Assembly (NCBI RefSeq): GCF_014646295.1
Contig: NZ_BMNE01000003.1
Location: 824,422-888,421 of the forward strand
Length of the DNA: 64,000 nucleotides
Direction of reading: 5' to 3'
Origin: Nocardia rhizosphaerihabitans
GTDB lineage: Bacteria > Actinomycetota > Actinomycetes > Mycobacteriales > Mycobacteriaceae
How positions within the stretch are numbered: the first letter of the stretch is position 1; every line of letters starts with the position of its first letter. A model generated the notes under the pieces. That model made no database searches. It saw only the letters and a list, made by a program, of their open reading frames with translations, and was not told the origin of the DNA. Of the stretch, positions 34,835 to 42,806 are shown one piece after another. A program made the translations under genes and the position numbers.

Positions 34835-35854
34835 CTATGCCTCGCTCGACCCGAGCCCGGCGCGAACGGCCTCGGCGAATTCCGTGGCCGCCGAGCGTGC
34901 TTGCGGATCGACGAGCGTGCTGGCGAAGCCGTGCGGGAGGTTGTCGAACTGGCGCAGCCGGACCGGGACGCCTGCGGTGCGGAGCCGATCCGCCAGGGCC
35001 GTCCCCTGGTCGCGCAGGACATCCATCCCGGCGGTGGCCACATAGGTCGGCGGCAGCGCGCCGACATCGTCGGCGGACAGCACGCAGAAGCGTGGGTCCC
35101 CGCGATGCTGCTCGGTGTCGGCGTACCAGGTGATGGCCCGTTCGACGCACCCCTTGTCGAGCGGGGTGGTGAACAGGTCGCTGGAGACGTGGCGCTCGAG
35201 GTCACCGTCCACGACCGGGTACAGCAGCGACAGGTGTGCCGGGCGATACCGGGCAGGCAGATGCAACGCTACCGCGGCAGCCAGATTCCCACCCGCGCTG
35301 TCGCCGCCGATGCCGATCCGGGCGGGGTCGACACCGAGCGCTTCGGGATTGTCGACCACGTAGCGGAACACCGCGGTGACATCGTCGTAGGCGGCCGGGA
35401 ACGGGTGTTCCGGGGCGAGCCGGTAATCGGCCGCCAGCACCGTGACACCGGACCGGTCGGCCAGAAATCGGGCCAGCCCCTCGTAGCCGTCGATGCTGCC
35501 CACATGCCATCCGCCGCCGTGGATGAACACCAGCAGCCCGCCGTCCGCGCTGTGTGGCGTGTAGATCCGCGCGCGCAGGGCACCGGGGATGGCGATCTCG
35601 GAGGTTTCGACCGGGCCGGTCGGCACGGCGGTCGCCAGGCTCATGAACCAGTCCAGCCGTCGGCGCCGAGCAGCGGTCGGCGGCGTGAGCGCCAGCAGGT
35701 CGCGCTTGCCGATGGCGGAGAACATCTGCATCCGGCCGCTGAGCCGTTGCCCGTCGACGACAGGACGGCGAATCGGCAGCAGGTCGAAGACCGCGCCGGG
35801 CGCGGACAACACCTTCCCGGCGGCACCACGAACAACGGTTTCCAGCAACGACAC
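34835..35854 (-). CDS. HSL-family esterase/lipase
   Basis: A 339-residue hormone-sensitive-lipase-type hydrolase. HGGGWHVGS is the oxyanion motif, GIGGDSAGGNLAAA holds the nucleophile serine, and DVLRD and LPHGF carry the acid and histidine. The GTG at 35854 is used because GGAG lies 4 bases upstream and longer versions add an unrelated tail. It hydrolyses short to medium acyl esters by family; the real substrate is unknown. Confidence 0.9.
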   Translation of the reverse strand: MSLLETVVRGAAGKVLSAPGAVFDLLPIRRPVVDGQRLSGRMQMFSAIGKRDLLALTPPTAARRRRLDWFMSLATAVPTGPVETSEIAIPGALRARIYTPHSADGGLLVFIHGGGWHVGSIDGYEGLARFLADRSGVTVLAADYRLAPEHPFPAAYDDVTAVFRYVVDNPEALGVDPARIGIGGDSAGGNLAAAVALHLPARYRPAHLSLLYPVVDGDLERHVSSDLFTTPLDKGCVERAITWYADTEQHRGDPRFCVLSADDVGALPPTYVATAGMDVLRDQGTALADRLRTAGVPVRLRQFDNLPHGFASTLVDPQARSAATEFAEAVRAGLGSSEA

Positions 35855-36087
35855 AACTCCACCATGGCTTTCGTCCGGCCCGCTGATCGTTCCAGCGCGC
35901 TCGGACCTGATTCTGTCCCACCGAACCGACCGGCACCGATGATTTCGGTCGCCCGGGTAGCGAACCGTGCAGATCGGGCGCAAGATGAAGTATTCGCCGA
36001 CTCACCACCACGGGGACCTGCTGTGAGTCGCGCGCCACCGACGCCGCGTGTCAGGCGAGACTGCCGATACCGCAAAGGAGTCCGCCG

Positions 36088-36930
36088 GTGAGCCACGCAT
36101 TCTTTCGCGCCATATCCGATTCGCGCACACACGCCGAGGTGCTGATCCCGGAGCCGCAGGCGGGCAGCGGCTGGGACGGCGGCCAATTGCGGGGCATGGC
36201 CGTCGGCGCCGCGCTGGCACGTGCGGTCGAACGCGAGGTCACGGCCAGGGGCCGCACCGACCTGCGCCCGGTCCGGTGGACCCTCGACCTGTTCCGCCCG
36301 GTGTTCATGCGCCCCTGCCGGACTCGCCTCACCGTGGTTCGCGACGGGCGACGACTGGCGCTGTTCGACGCCGTCCTGATCCAGGACGACAGACCGGTCG
36401 CCCGCGCCGGCGCGCTGTATCTGCGCCCAGGGCCAGCGCCGGACGGCCTCTGCTGGTCACCCGACACGACCGCCGATCCCCCGCCGACCGATCGACTTCC
36501 CGCCCCCGGCCAGGATCGGGTGTATTTCAGCGAGGACACGGGCTGGGGTCCGGATCCGCGCACCCACCACAACACCGGGCGCACCGGAATCTGGCACCAG
36601 CCGATCACGGTCGTGGCCGGTGAGCAACCGACGCCGTTCCAGTTCGTCGCGGGACTGGCCGACGTGACGAACGTGATCACCAATCTCGGCAGCAACGGCC
36701 TCGAATACATCAATGCCGACGCGACGCTCACCCTGACCCGGCTACCGGAGGGCGGCGAGGCCGGGCTGATCTGCCTCGACCGGATCGCCCAGGACGGCAT
36801 CGTGATCGGCACGGCGGCGGTCTACGACCGCAAGGGTGTGTTCGGCACCACGACGGTCAGTTCACTCGCCAACGCGCGAGGCCCCGCCGACCTCACTGTC
36901 ATCGGGGCAAAGCCGAACGCGTCGTTGTAG
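36088..36930 (+). CDS. Acyl-CoA thioesterase-like (double hotdog) protein
   Basis: A 280-residue protein with the double-hotdog layout of TesB-like thioesterases: an N-terminal GGQLRGMAVGAALARA helix and a C-terminal VIGTAAVYDRKGVFGTTTVSSLA strand-helix. It starts at GTG 36088 with AAGGAG about 9 bases upstream. It should hydrolyse acyl-CoA. No operon partner; it lies divergent from the HSL esterase. Confidence 0.8.
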   Translation: MSHAFFRAISDSRTHAEVLIPEPQAGSGWDGGQLRGMAVGAALARAVEREVTARGRTDLRPVRWTLDLFRPVFMRPCRTRLTVVRDGRRLALFDAVLIQDDRPVARAGALYLRPGPAPDGLCWSPDTTADPPPTDRLPAPGQDRVYFSEDTGWGPDPRTHHNTGRTGIWHQPITVVAGEQPTPFQFVAGLADVTNVITNLGSNGLEYINADATLTLTRLPEGGEAGLICLDRIAQDGIVIGTAAVYDRKGVFGTTTVSSLANARGPADLTVIGAKPNASL

Positions 36931-37110
36931 GTTCGTGACCACTGCCTGTTTCGAGTCAGCACGGCAGGGTATCGCCGATCTGGATCAACCCACAGACCGC
37001 CGCCGGGGACGGGATGGCCGTTCTCCTGGACCGGCAGGCAGGCGGTTGCCGCGCACCCAGCGCGCCCACCGGGCGCTGCTCATACCGGGCCGGCAACCGC
37101 CACCACCACG

Positions 37111-37152
37111 CCCTCGAACGGCTGCCAGGACGACCCGGCAGCCGTTCGAGGG
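37111..37152 (+). terminator. Perfect 16-bp hairpin, bidirectional terminator
   Basis: CCCTCGAACGGCTGCC (37111-37126) pairs perfectly with GGCAGCCGTTCGAGGG (37137-37152) around 10 bases. It ends exactly next to the stop of the nuclease gene (37153) and lies 180 bases after the thioesterase gene. The remaining gap (36931-37110) shows no gene. Confidence 0.85.
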
Positions 37153-38016
37153 CTACCACCGGATATCGGCGGTGGACTCCAGCGGTTCGCGCACACCTGT
37201 CAGCTCGGTGGTCGCGAGGGTGTCGGCATCGTGCAGTGCAGTCGGGAAATGGAGCCGCGTCCGCTCTTCGATCTCGGTCAGCGCGACCTGGAATACCCGG
37301 AACTCGTCGAGTTCGAGCGCTTCGCGCAGGTCGAGTTGCTGAGTGAGCAGAAATGCCCGGCAGGTGAGCCTGCCCGCCTCGACGAAGCAGATCACCTTCC
37401 AGTACTCCCGCGGCAAGGCCACCCCGCGGTGGACGCGGTCATCGGCGCGGAAGACCGGTCCCCCGAACACCGTCACCTTCAGGTCGTCGACGTCGACATC
37501 GGCGAACACCGCGTCTTCGAGCTGACCCCATACCCCGCGGCGGCTGCTCTGGTTGAAGTCGTCCATCTGCGGGGTGATGTTGGTGTAGAAGAACGAGTCG
37601 ATATTGGCCCGCTCCGCTTCGCTCTCGGTGCCCCACAGCAGGTCAGCGCGCCGCGCCAGGTGCCCACGGTCGAGCCGGTTGCCCTGGTAGAGCTCATTAC
37701 CCACCTGCATGTCGGCCGGGATGCGCGAGTCTTTGACGAAGTCGATACCTCGACGCCCGATCCGCTTCATCGCCCCGCCATCGATATTCCAGCCCACCCA
37801 GAACGCGAAGCGCCGCACGGCACTCAGTGCCAACGAGAAATGCGTGTACTCGATGACTTCGGAACCATCGAGGCGCACCGCGTCCCCGCGCACCGCCGCA
37901 TCGAGCTCCGGCACCGCGATGCCGGTCCCGAGGAAGCCACGGTCATACCCGGTCGACACCGCTTCGTTCACCACGACGGAGTCGCCGATCCGGCTGGTAT
38001 TCATGTCGGCGGTCAT
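37153..38016 (-). CDS. DNA/RNA non-specific endonuclease (NUC1 family)
   Basis: A 287-residue beta-beta-alpha-metal nuclease. The active motif DRGHLARRADLLWG (with the catalytic histidine) and FFYTNITPQMDDFNQ (with the magnesium-binding asparagine region) are complete. There is no signal peptide or obvious toxin-delivery domain, unlike the secreted Serratia enzyme; the N-terminus MTADMNTSRIGDSVVV looks cytoplasmic. AAGGG precedes the ATG at 38016. It could be a defence or effector nuclease, or be exported by another route; no immunity gene is seen next to it. Confidence 0.85.
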   Translation of the reverse strand: MTADMNTSRIGDSVVVNEAVSTGYDRGFLGTGIAVPELDAAVRGDAVRLDGSEVIEYTHFSLALSAVRRFAFWVGWNIDGGAMKRIGRRGIDFVKDSRIPADMQVGNELYQGNRLDRGHLARRADLLWGTESEAERANIDSFFYTNITPQMDDFNQSSRRGVWGQLEDAVFADVDVDDLKVTVFGGPVFRADDRVHRGVALPREYWKVICFVEAGRLTCRAFLLTQQLDLREALELDEFRVFQVALTEIEERTRLHFPTALHDADTLATTELTGVREPLESTADIRW

Positions 38017-38048
38017 CGTCAGCCCTTTCGACGTGACGGAATGCTGTC

Positions 38049-38069
38049 TGCACGCGCACCGCGCGTGCA
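38049..38069 (+). promoter_or_regulatory. Palindrome upstream of the nuclease gene
   Basis: TGCACGCGC (38049-38057) and GCGCGTGCA (38061-38069) are perfect inverted arms with a 3-base centre, 33 bases before the nuclease ATG. It may be an operator for the nuclease gene. Regulator not identified. Confidence 0.4.
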
Positions 38070-38104
38070 CCTCATCGTCACCGCGCCGATCGACAACCTC
38101 ACGA

Positions 38105-38116
38105 GTAGTCGACTAC
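38105..38116 (+). promoter_or_regulatory. 12-bp perfect palindrome between nuclease and VOC genes
   Basis: GTAGTCGACTAC is fully self-complementary. It lies in the 181-base gap between the divergent nuclease and VOC genes, 81 bases before the VOC start. Possible operator; chance occurrence is not excluded. Confidence 0.3.
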
Positions 38117-38197
38117 CCGCATTCCGTCGTGGGCTCGTCCCCACGATGTCGGAGAGATTCGCCGTGTCGGACGGCGTGCGCGCGTACTGTCGCAGGC

Positions 38198-38587
38198 ATG
38201 GCCTGCCGGATCACCGAATTCGTCATCGACTGCGCCGACCCGCGACTGCTGGCGGACTTCTGGTGTGAAGTCCTCGGTTACGTCGAAATCGACCAGGAGG
38301 ACGGCTATGTGGAGATCGGGCCACCCGGGACCGGATCCGGCGGGCCGCAACCGACCCTGGTGTTCGGCCCCGGTACCGAGCCGAAGCGCGAAAAGCTGCG
38401 GCTGCACCTGGATGTGAGTCCCACCGACCGCGATCAGGATGCGGAGTTGCAGCGGCTGCTCGACGCGGGTGCGCGCAAGGTCGACATCGGACAGACCGGC
38501 GCCGAAACGTGGCACGTGCTGGCCGACCCGGAGGGCAACGAATTCTGCCTGCTGCGGCGCCGGGTCGAGGCGGTGAAGAGCACCTAG
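38198..38587 (+). CDS. VOC (glyoxalase/bleomycin-resistance fold) protein
   Basis: A 129-residue vicinal-oxygen-chelate protein: ITEFVIDCADPRLLADFWCEVLGY at the start and HVLADPEGNEFCLL at the end are typical. Such proteins bind a metal and act as lyases, dioxygenases or drug-binding proteins. The ATG at 38198 has GCAGG just upstream. Its end meets the stop of the convergent DUF4236 gene. Confidence 0.85.
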   Translation: MACRITEFVIDCADPRLLADFWCEVLGYVEIDQEDGYVEIGPPGTGSGGPQPTLVFGPGTEPKREKLRLHLDVSPTDRDQDAELQRLLDAGARKVDIGQTGAETWHVLADPEGNEFCLLRRRVEAVKST

Positions 38588-38588
38588 C

Positions 38589-38756
38589 TCAGCGTTGACG
38601 CCAGCTCAGCGGGCCGGGAAGGTCGACGCTGTTCTTCCTGGTGCGGGAGTTCCAGGTCCACGGACCGATCTTGATGCTCCACGAGGACAGTCCGGACTGG
38701 GTGAAATTGAGCTTCAGCGGGCCGAAGGACTTGCGCTGACGAAATCTGATGGGCAT
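38589..38756 (-). CDS. DUF4236 small protein
   Basis: A 55-residue basic protein, MPIRFRQRKSFGPLKLNFTQ at the start, then SGLSSWSIKIG. This matches the short DUF4236 domain of unknown function (usual start M-x-F-R-F-R, later SKSGLS). AGGAAGG lies 7 bases before the ATG at 38756, supporting a real gene despite its size. Confidence 0.75.
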   Translation of the reverse strand: MPIRFRQRKSFGPLKLNFTQSGLSSWSIKIGPWTWNSRTRKNSVDLPGPLSWRQR

Positions 38757-38902
38757 GAGAAGCCTTCCTGAATCGTACCCAGGATAGCCGATCCGGTTGA
38801 GCCCCATGGCTTTCACCGCGCGAGCCGGTTCGCAATGAGATGGCAAAACAACCGTCCGTGCGAATGACGTTTGCCCACTGGTCATCCGGGCATGCCATAG
38901 CC

Positions 38903-39091
38903 ATGACCAACTCACGTAGTCGGAATCCGAGTACGACGAGCATGGATCTGCCCAGCATCGCCATCGTGCTGGCCACCTGCGTGTTCTTCCTTGCCGGCCT
39001 GTCCGTCCTCACCGAATCCCTCCTGCTCGCCGCCGCCGGAAGTCTCGGACTCGCGGCCGCCATGGTCATCACGACCCGGGTGACGACCTGA
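38903..39091 (+). CDS. Small membrane protein, start uncertain
   Basis: A 62-residue reading frame with two hydrophobic helices (LPSIAIVLATCVFFLAGLSV and LLLAAAGSLGLAAAMVI). No family is recognised. Starts at 38903 (MTNSRSRN) and 38942 (MDLPSIAI) are both possible; neither has a strong ribosome site. Confidence 0.5.
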   Translation: MTNSRSRNPSTTSMDLPSIAIVLATCVFFLAGLSVLTESLLLAAAGSLGLAAAMVITTRVTT

Positions 39092-39205
39092 CGCGCCGAA
39101 CCGGCACCAAGTCTGTTTAGGACCTGGATTCCGCGGTACCGCCACCATGTGGCCGCTCTCCGACGGCCACCATCGATGGCCATGCCGGCAGCAAAGGAGA
39201 ACGCC

Positions 39206-39580
39206 GTGGTATCTCGGGACATCGTCGCTCAACTGCGACAGGACATCACCACCGCCGGCGACGCCGGCGACCAAGAAGCGGTTCAACGATTGCGCCGCGA
39301 ACTGGCGGAGGCCATGGACGACACCGGCGCCCCCGGGTCGGGCGGCCATGTCACCGAAGCCACCCTGCGCCGATTGCTCGGCGACGACGCGCCCGACGCA
39401 CGCCTGGTGCTCTCGGAAGGCCGCGTCGGTATCCGATCCGGTCCAGGGGACGACGACGGTGGTCTGCTCGTCATCTCGCGCGCCGACCTCATCGAGCGCG
39501 TCGGCGACGCGCCGGAGGCCCGCGTACTCGTCGAACAGGCGGCCGTTCTCGACACCGATATCGGCCTCCTCGGCGCGTAA
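39206..39580 (+). CDS. Helical protein of unknown function
   Basis: A 124-residue acidic protein with a long first helix (SRDIVAQLRQDITTAGDAGD). No motif recognised. The GTG at 39206 is chosen because AAGGAGA lies 5 bases upstream; ATG 39182 is weaker. It is followed by the TetR gene and its palindromes, 121 bases on. Confidence 0.6.
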   Translation: MVSRDIVAQLRQDITTAGDAGDQEAVQRLRRELAEAMDDTGAPGSGGHVTEATLRRLLGDDAPDARLVLSEGRVGIRSGPGDDDGGLLVISRADLIERVGDAPEARVLVEQAAVLDTDIGLLGA

Positions 39581-39593
39581 CGACGACAATCCA

Positions 39594-39633
39594 TACCTTC
39601 AGGTAGGTCTGGCCGTACTATGGTGTACGGCCA
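39594..39633 (+). promoter_or_regulatory. TetR-gene promoter region with nested inverted repeats
   Basis: TGGCCGTAC (39610-39618) and GTACGGCCA (39625-39633) are perfect 9-base arms. The six bases between them, TATGGT (39619-39624), read as a -10 box (TAnnnT). Just upstream TACCT and AGGTA (39594-39605) form a second dyad around the -35 zone. A dyad around the -10 is the usual layout for TetR self-repression. The hairpin may also end the upstream gene. Confidence 0.5.
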
Positions 39634-39701
39634 ACTGCCCGCTCCCCGGTCACAGCTCCGCTGGGCGATAGGCTGGCGCGGTGCCGACACGGAAGGCGAC
39701 C

Positions 39702-40328
39702 ATGACCGAAGGTGCCAGCAACCCGCGACCGACCGCACCGGTGTCCAAGCGCAAGGCAGCGGCAGCCGGCCGCGCCGCCCGCAGGCTCGGAGTCGAGGAT
39801 TGGACCACCGCGGCACTGACCGTGCTCCTGCGCGACGGCGTCGCCGCGATCACCATCGCCAAGCTGTGCGACGAACTCGGGGTGACCAAAGGCAGCTTCT
39901 ACTGGCACTTCGACGGCATCGATCAACTCCTGGAAACCACGGCCCAGTTCTGGTGCGCCGATCAGAACGACGCGGCCCGCGGCTTCCAGGGCCTCGACGA
40001 GCTCCCCCCGCAGGAACGCCTGGCCCGCATGGGTGAGTTGCTCACCGCGGAGCGGGTATGGCAGGTCGAACTCGCGGTCCGGGACTGGGCCCGCACGAAC
40101 GCCAAGGTCGCCGAGGCTGTGAAGGCATTGGATCAGCGGATCTTCCACGCACTGTCCGACACCCTCGTCGACATGGGGTTCTCCGCGGAACAAGCGGAGA
40201 TGCGGGCCGGTCTGATGTGCTTCGCCGGGATCGGCTTCGTCCACGGGAACCAGAATCTGCCCGTGCCGACCGAGGATCAGCGCCGCGAGTTCTTCCGCTT
40301 CATCACCAGCAAGGAAACGCCCCGGTGA
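39702..40328 (+). CDS. TetR family regulator
   Basis: A 208-residue TetR protein. The DNA-binding part is at about residues 35-75 (ITIAKLCDELGVTKGSFYWHFDGIDQLL). GGAAGG lies 5 bases before the ATG at 39702, which is better than the GTG at 39681. It probably controls itself through the dyads at 39594-39633. It is convergent with the CrtC-like gene 9 bases away; whether it also controls that cluster is unknown. Confidence 0.88.
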   Translation: MTEGASNPRPTAPVSKRKAAAAGRAARRLGVEDWTTAALTVLLRDGVAAITIAKLCDELGVTKGSFYWHFDGIDQLLETTAQFWCADQNDAARGFQGLDELPPQERLARMGELLTAERVWQVELAVRDWARTNAKVAEAVKALDQRIFHALSDTLVDMGFSAEQAEMRAGLMCFAGIGFVHGNQNLPVPTEDQRREFFRFITSKETPR

Positions 40329-40337
40329 CGCGCCGGT

Positions 40338-41423
40338 TCACGTCAGCGCGACGAGTTCGTGCAGGGTCGAACCGGTTCGACGCTCGGTTCCCGCCTCGGT
40401 GCGCACCGTGAGATCGAAGGTGGATTCGAACCGGAAGTAGCCCGGATGCCCGACCAGCCGCTGCACCAGCGGCTTGACCAGGCCGGACCGCACCACGGGA
40501 AGATCGTCGAGCAGGTCGTGGGCATGGATGACCCGCACCACGTCCAGGCGCAGCTCGAGCCGGTCCGGCACGTGCAGCTCGACCCACTCGGGGTATGTCC
40601 GTCCCGCGGTGGTGTCGAAACGCGCCGGTCCCTCGGTGAGCCTGGTCTCGCCGGTGGACAGCACGATCTCGTCGTGGTGGGCGAGCATCAGCGGGCTGAT
40701 CTCGTGTCCGCCTCGGCGCTGCTGGGTCAGGACCGAGGCGAACAGCAACGAGTAGTCCTCGACGTACAGCCGTCCCCAATGCCAGCGCTCGATGATCTTC
40801 TTCATGTCGCCGACGCCCCAGTTGTGGTCGTGATACCCACGCCCGGTGACCTCGTGCCGCACACCGTCGAGTTCGATCGCGCCGGTTACCCGCGCCCGCG
40901 GGGCGCCGACCATCCAGCCGAAGGAATCCTTGGTGCCGAAGCGGGTTTCGCCCTTGCCCGGCATCCAGCTGGGCACCTCGTTGTGGAACTGCAGGTCGAA
41001 GACGAGGTCGTCCTCGGCCATGCGCAGGTGGTGGGTCGGGAGTCCGTCGGTCCGGAATTCGGTGCGCGCGGTGTTGTGGCCGACGCGCACGTCGCAGCCG
41101 TCGGTGGAGAACGAGGTGGCCGAGCGGGGATAGCGCTGCGACACCTGACGACGGGTGCCGTCGGGCGCGTAGACCATCATCTCCACCCACGGCCGTGCGA
41201 AGGGCAGATCCTCGGGGCGGCGTTTGGTCAGGAAGCCGATCACCACATGGCCGGTGTCGAGGTGCGCGTCGAAATACCAGTGTTCGAAGGCCAGTTTGCT
41301 CGGGGACGGATGCAATCCGTTGTGCCGGGGCTCGACCGGTGTCAGCACGCCGTCCTGGCGTCCCGGCCCGTTCCATACTTCGACGATGTCTGCGGTAGTC
41401 ATGGCTGCTTTCGGTGGGTTCAT
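40338..41423 (-). CDS. CrtC/AttH lipocalin-like protein
   Basis: A 361-residue protein. The GYHDHNWG motif, together with two beta-rich halves, is the mark of the hydroxyneurosporene-synthase (CrtC)/AttH lipocalin-like superfamily, where acidic and histidine residues hydrate isoprenoids or bind lipids. The ATG at 41423 overlaps the stop of the upstream oxygenase gene (ATGA), so I prefer it to 41402. Coupling to a DUF2236 oxygenase suggests a joint action on a hydrophobic isoprenoid-like substrate. Confidence 0.75.
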   Translation of the reverse strand: MNPPKAAMTTADIVEVWNGPGRQDGVLTPVEPRHNGLHPSPSKLAFEHWYFDAHLDTGHVVIGFLTKRRPEDLPFARPWVEMMVYAPDGTRRQVSQRYPRSATSFSTDGCDVRVGHNTARTEFRTDGLPTHHLRMAEDDLVFDLQFHNEVPSWMPGKGETRFGTKDSFGWMVGAPRARVTGAIELDGVRHEVTGRGYHDHNWGVGDMKKIIERWHWGRLYVEDYSLLFASVLTQQRRGGHEISPLMLAHHDEIVLSTGETRLTEGPARFDTTAGRTYPEWVELHVPDRLELRLDVVRVIHAHDLLDDLPVVRSGLVKPLVQRLVGHPGYFRFESTFDLTVRTEAGTERRTGSTLHELVALT

Positions 41424-42724
41424 CGGCGCAGTGCGCCACTGGCGTCGAAGGCCGCTTCGCGACCCTGCATCTGGGCCCGGTACCAGTTCTCGCGATGGGC
41501 GAGCATGAGCTTCTCGTGCACGCGCGCGAACGGCGGGCAGACCCGACGCACGATCTCCATCGTGGTGATCAGCGGAAAGCGCACGATCGGAATGACGATC
41601 CACGGAAACGCGGGCGGCATGGTGTAGTGGCGGCGGGTGCCGGGCGCCATGTACATGGCGGAGTAGACGGAATTGATCCGGTAGTTGTACATCTCGCGCA
41701 ACCGGGTCAGGCCACGGTGACCGTCACGAGGGGCGAACGCCGCCGGATAGGACTCGATCAGTTCGGTCCCGTGCTGCCCCGCGTCGTAGGACCGCGACGC
41801 GATCGTCATGGCCAGCACCCGCAGCGCGTCGAGGACGGTCTCCGGGTACCAGCGCAAGCGCACGCCGAGCAGATGGCCCATGTACTTCTGAAAGTGCAGC
41901 AGCGCACGGATTTCCGACGGTGTCGTCTGATAGCCCAGCGCCCACAATCCGAGGCCGGGCGTCACGCTGCCGCCCAGCAGGGTCAGCATCTGGTAGGTCT
42001 GGCTGATCGGCAGGCCCCAGCGTTCGATGTCCCACTCGGGATGGTCGGCGACCTTGGCCCGCACCGACACGTGCATGACCCGCACCTTCAGCGCGGTGGC
42101 CCGGCCCGCCGAGCCGGGGGTGAGCAGCGCGTCGCGGGCGGAGACGTCCATCCAGAAGCGGGTGGTCTCCAGGAACCGGCGCAGCGCGCTGTCCCCGGCG
42201 TACCCGCCCGCCAGCGACAGCGGGGTCGCGACCGCGGCTTCGGTGTACATCTCGAGGGTTTCGGCGCCGGCGAAGCTGAACAGCATGGTCCCCCAGCGCC
42301 GCCAGATCGCCGCGCCCTGTTCCACCAGCTCGGGCACCACCCAGTCGGGCACCGTCTCGAACTCGGCGAACAGCGCGCGCATGGATTCCGGTGCGTCCGG
42401 CACCGCATCGATGCCTTCGGCGAGGGCCGTGTCCAGCATCCGGCGACCGGCTTTCGAGCCGATCGCGCCGTGCATGACCTCGGCGACGAACCGTTCGGCC
42501 ACCGGGTCGCCGGTGAACAGGTCTTCAGACAGGGCAGCGGCCTGCTCGTCGCTGGGGAACAGCGGTTGCCGGGTCACGGCCGTGAAGATGCGTTCGATCC
42601 GGCGCACCGTCGGCGTGCCGCGTGCCTGCCAATAGCGAAAAGCGGTGGGGCATTTCACGGGTGGCTGGACATGATCTTCGACGATATCGGCCACTGTCGG
42701 CCTCCTGACGTTCAATTCGCTCAT
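41420..42724 (-). CDS. DUF2236 / MpaB-Lcp family haem oxygenase
   Basis: A 434-residue protein of the latex-clearing-protein/MpaB family (DUF2236). The conserved histidine-arginine region reads VRVMHVSVRAKV, and the later PLLGG-type region QMLTLLGGSVTPGLGLWALG is helical. Lcp and MpaB cleave carbon double bonds in rubber or mycophenolic acid precursors. The ATG at 42724 is chosen on the basis of MSELNVRRPTVAD; its ribosome site is weak. It heads the pair with the CrtC-like gene. Confidence 0.82.
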   Translation of the reverse strand: MSELNVRRPTVADIVEDHVQPPVKCPTAFRYWQARGTPTVRRIERIFTAVTRQPLFPSDEQAAALSEDLFTGDPVAERFVAEVMHGAIGSKAGRRMLDTALAEGIDAVPDAPESMRALFAEFETVPDWVVPELVEQGAAIWRRWGTMLFSFAGAETLEMYTEAAVATPLSLAGGYAGDSALRRFLETTRFWMDVSARDALLTPGSAGRATALKVRVMHVSVRAKVADHPEWDIERWGLPISQTYQMLTLLGGSVTPGLGLWALGYQTTPSEIRALLHFQKYMGHLLGVRLRWYPETVLDALRVLAMTIASRSYDAGQHGTELIESYPAAFAPRDGHRGLTRLREMYNYRINSVYSAMYMAPGTRRHYTMPPAFPWIVIPIVRFPLITTMEIVRRVCPPFARVHEKLMLAHRENWYRAQMQGREAAFDASGALRR

Positions 42725-42806
42725 CGACTGCGATCGGCGTCGCGATGCACCGACCATACTACTAAGCACACATATCCGTACCCGAAAGTATGGAATGCCT
42801 GCGCTC

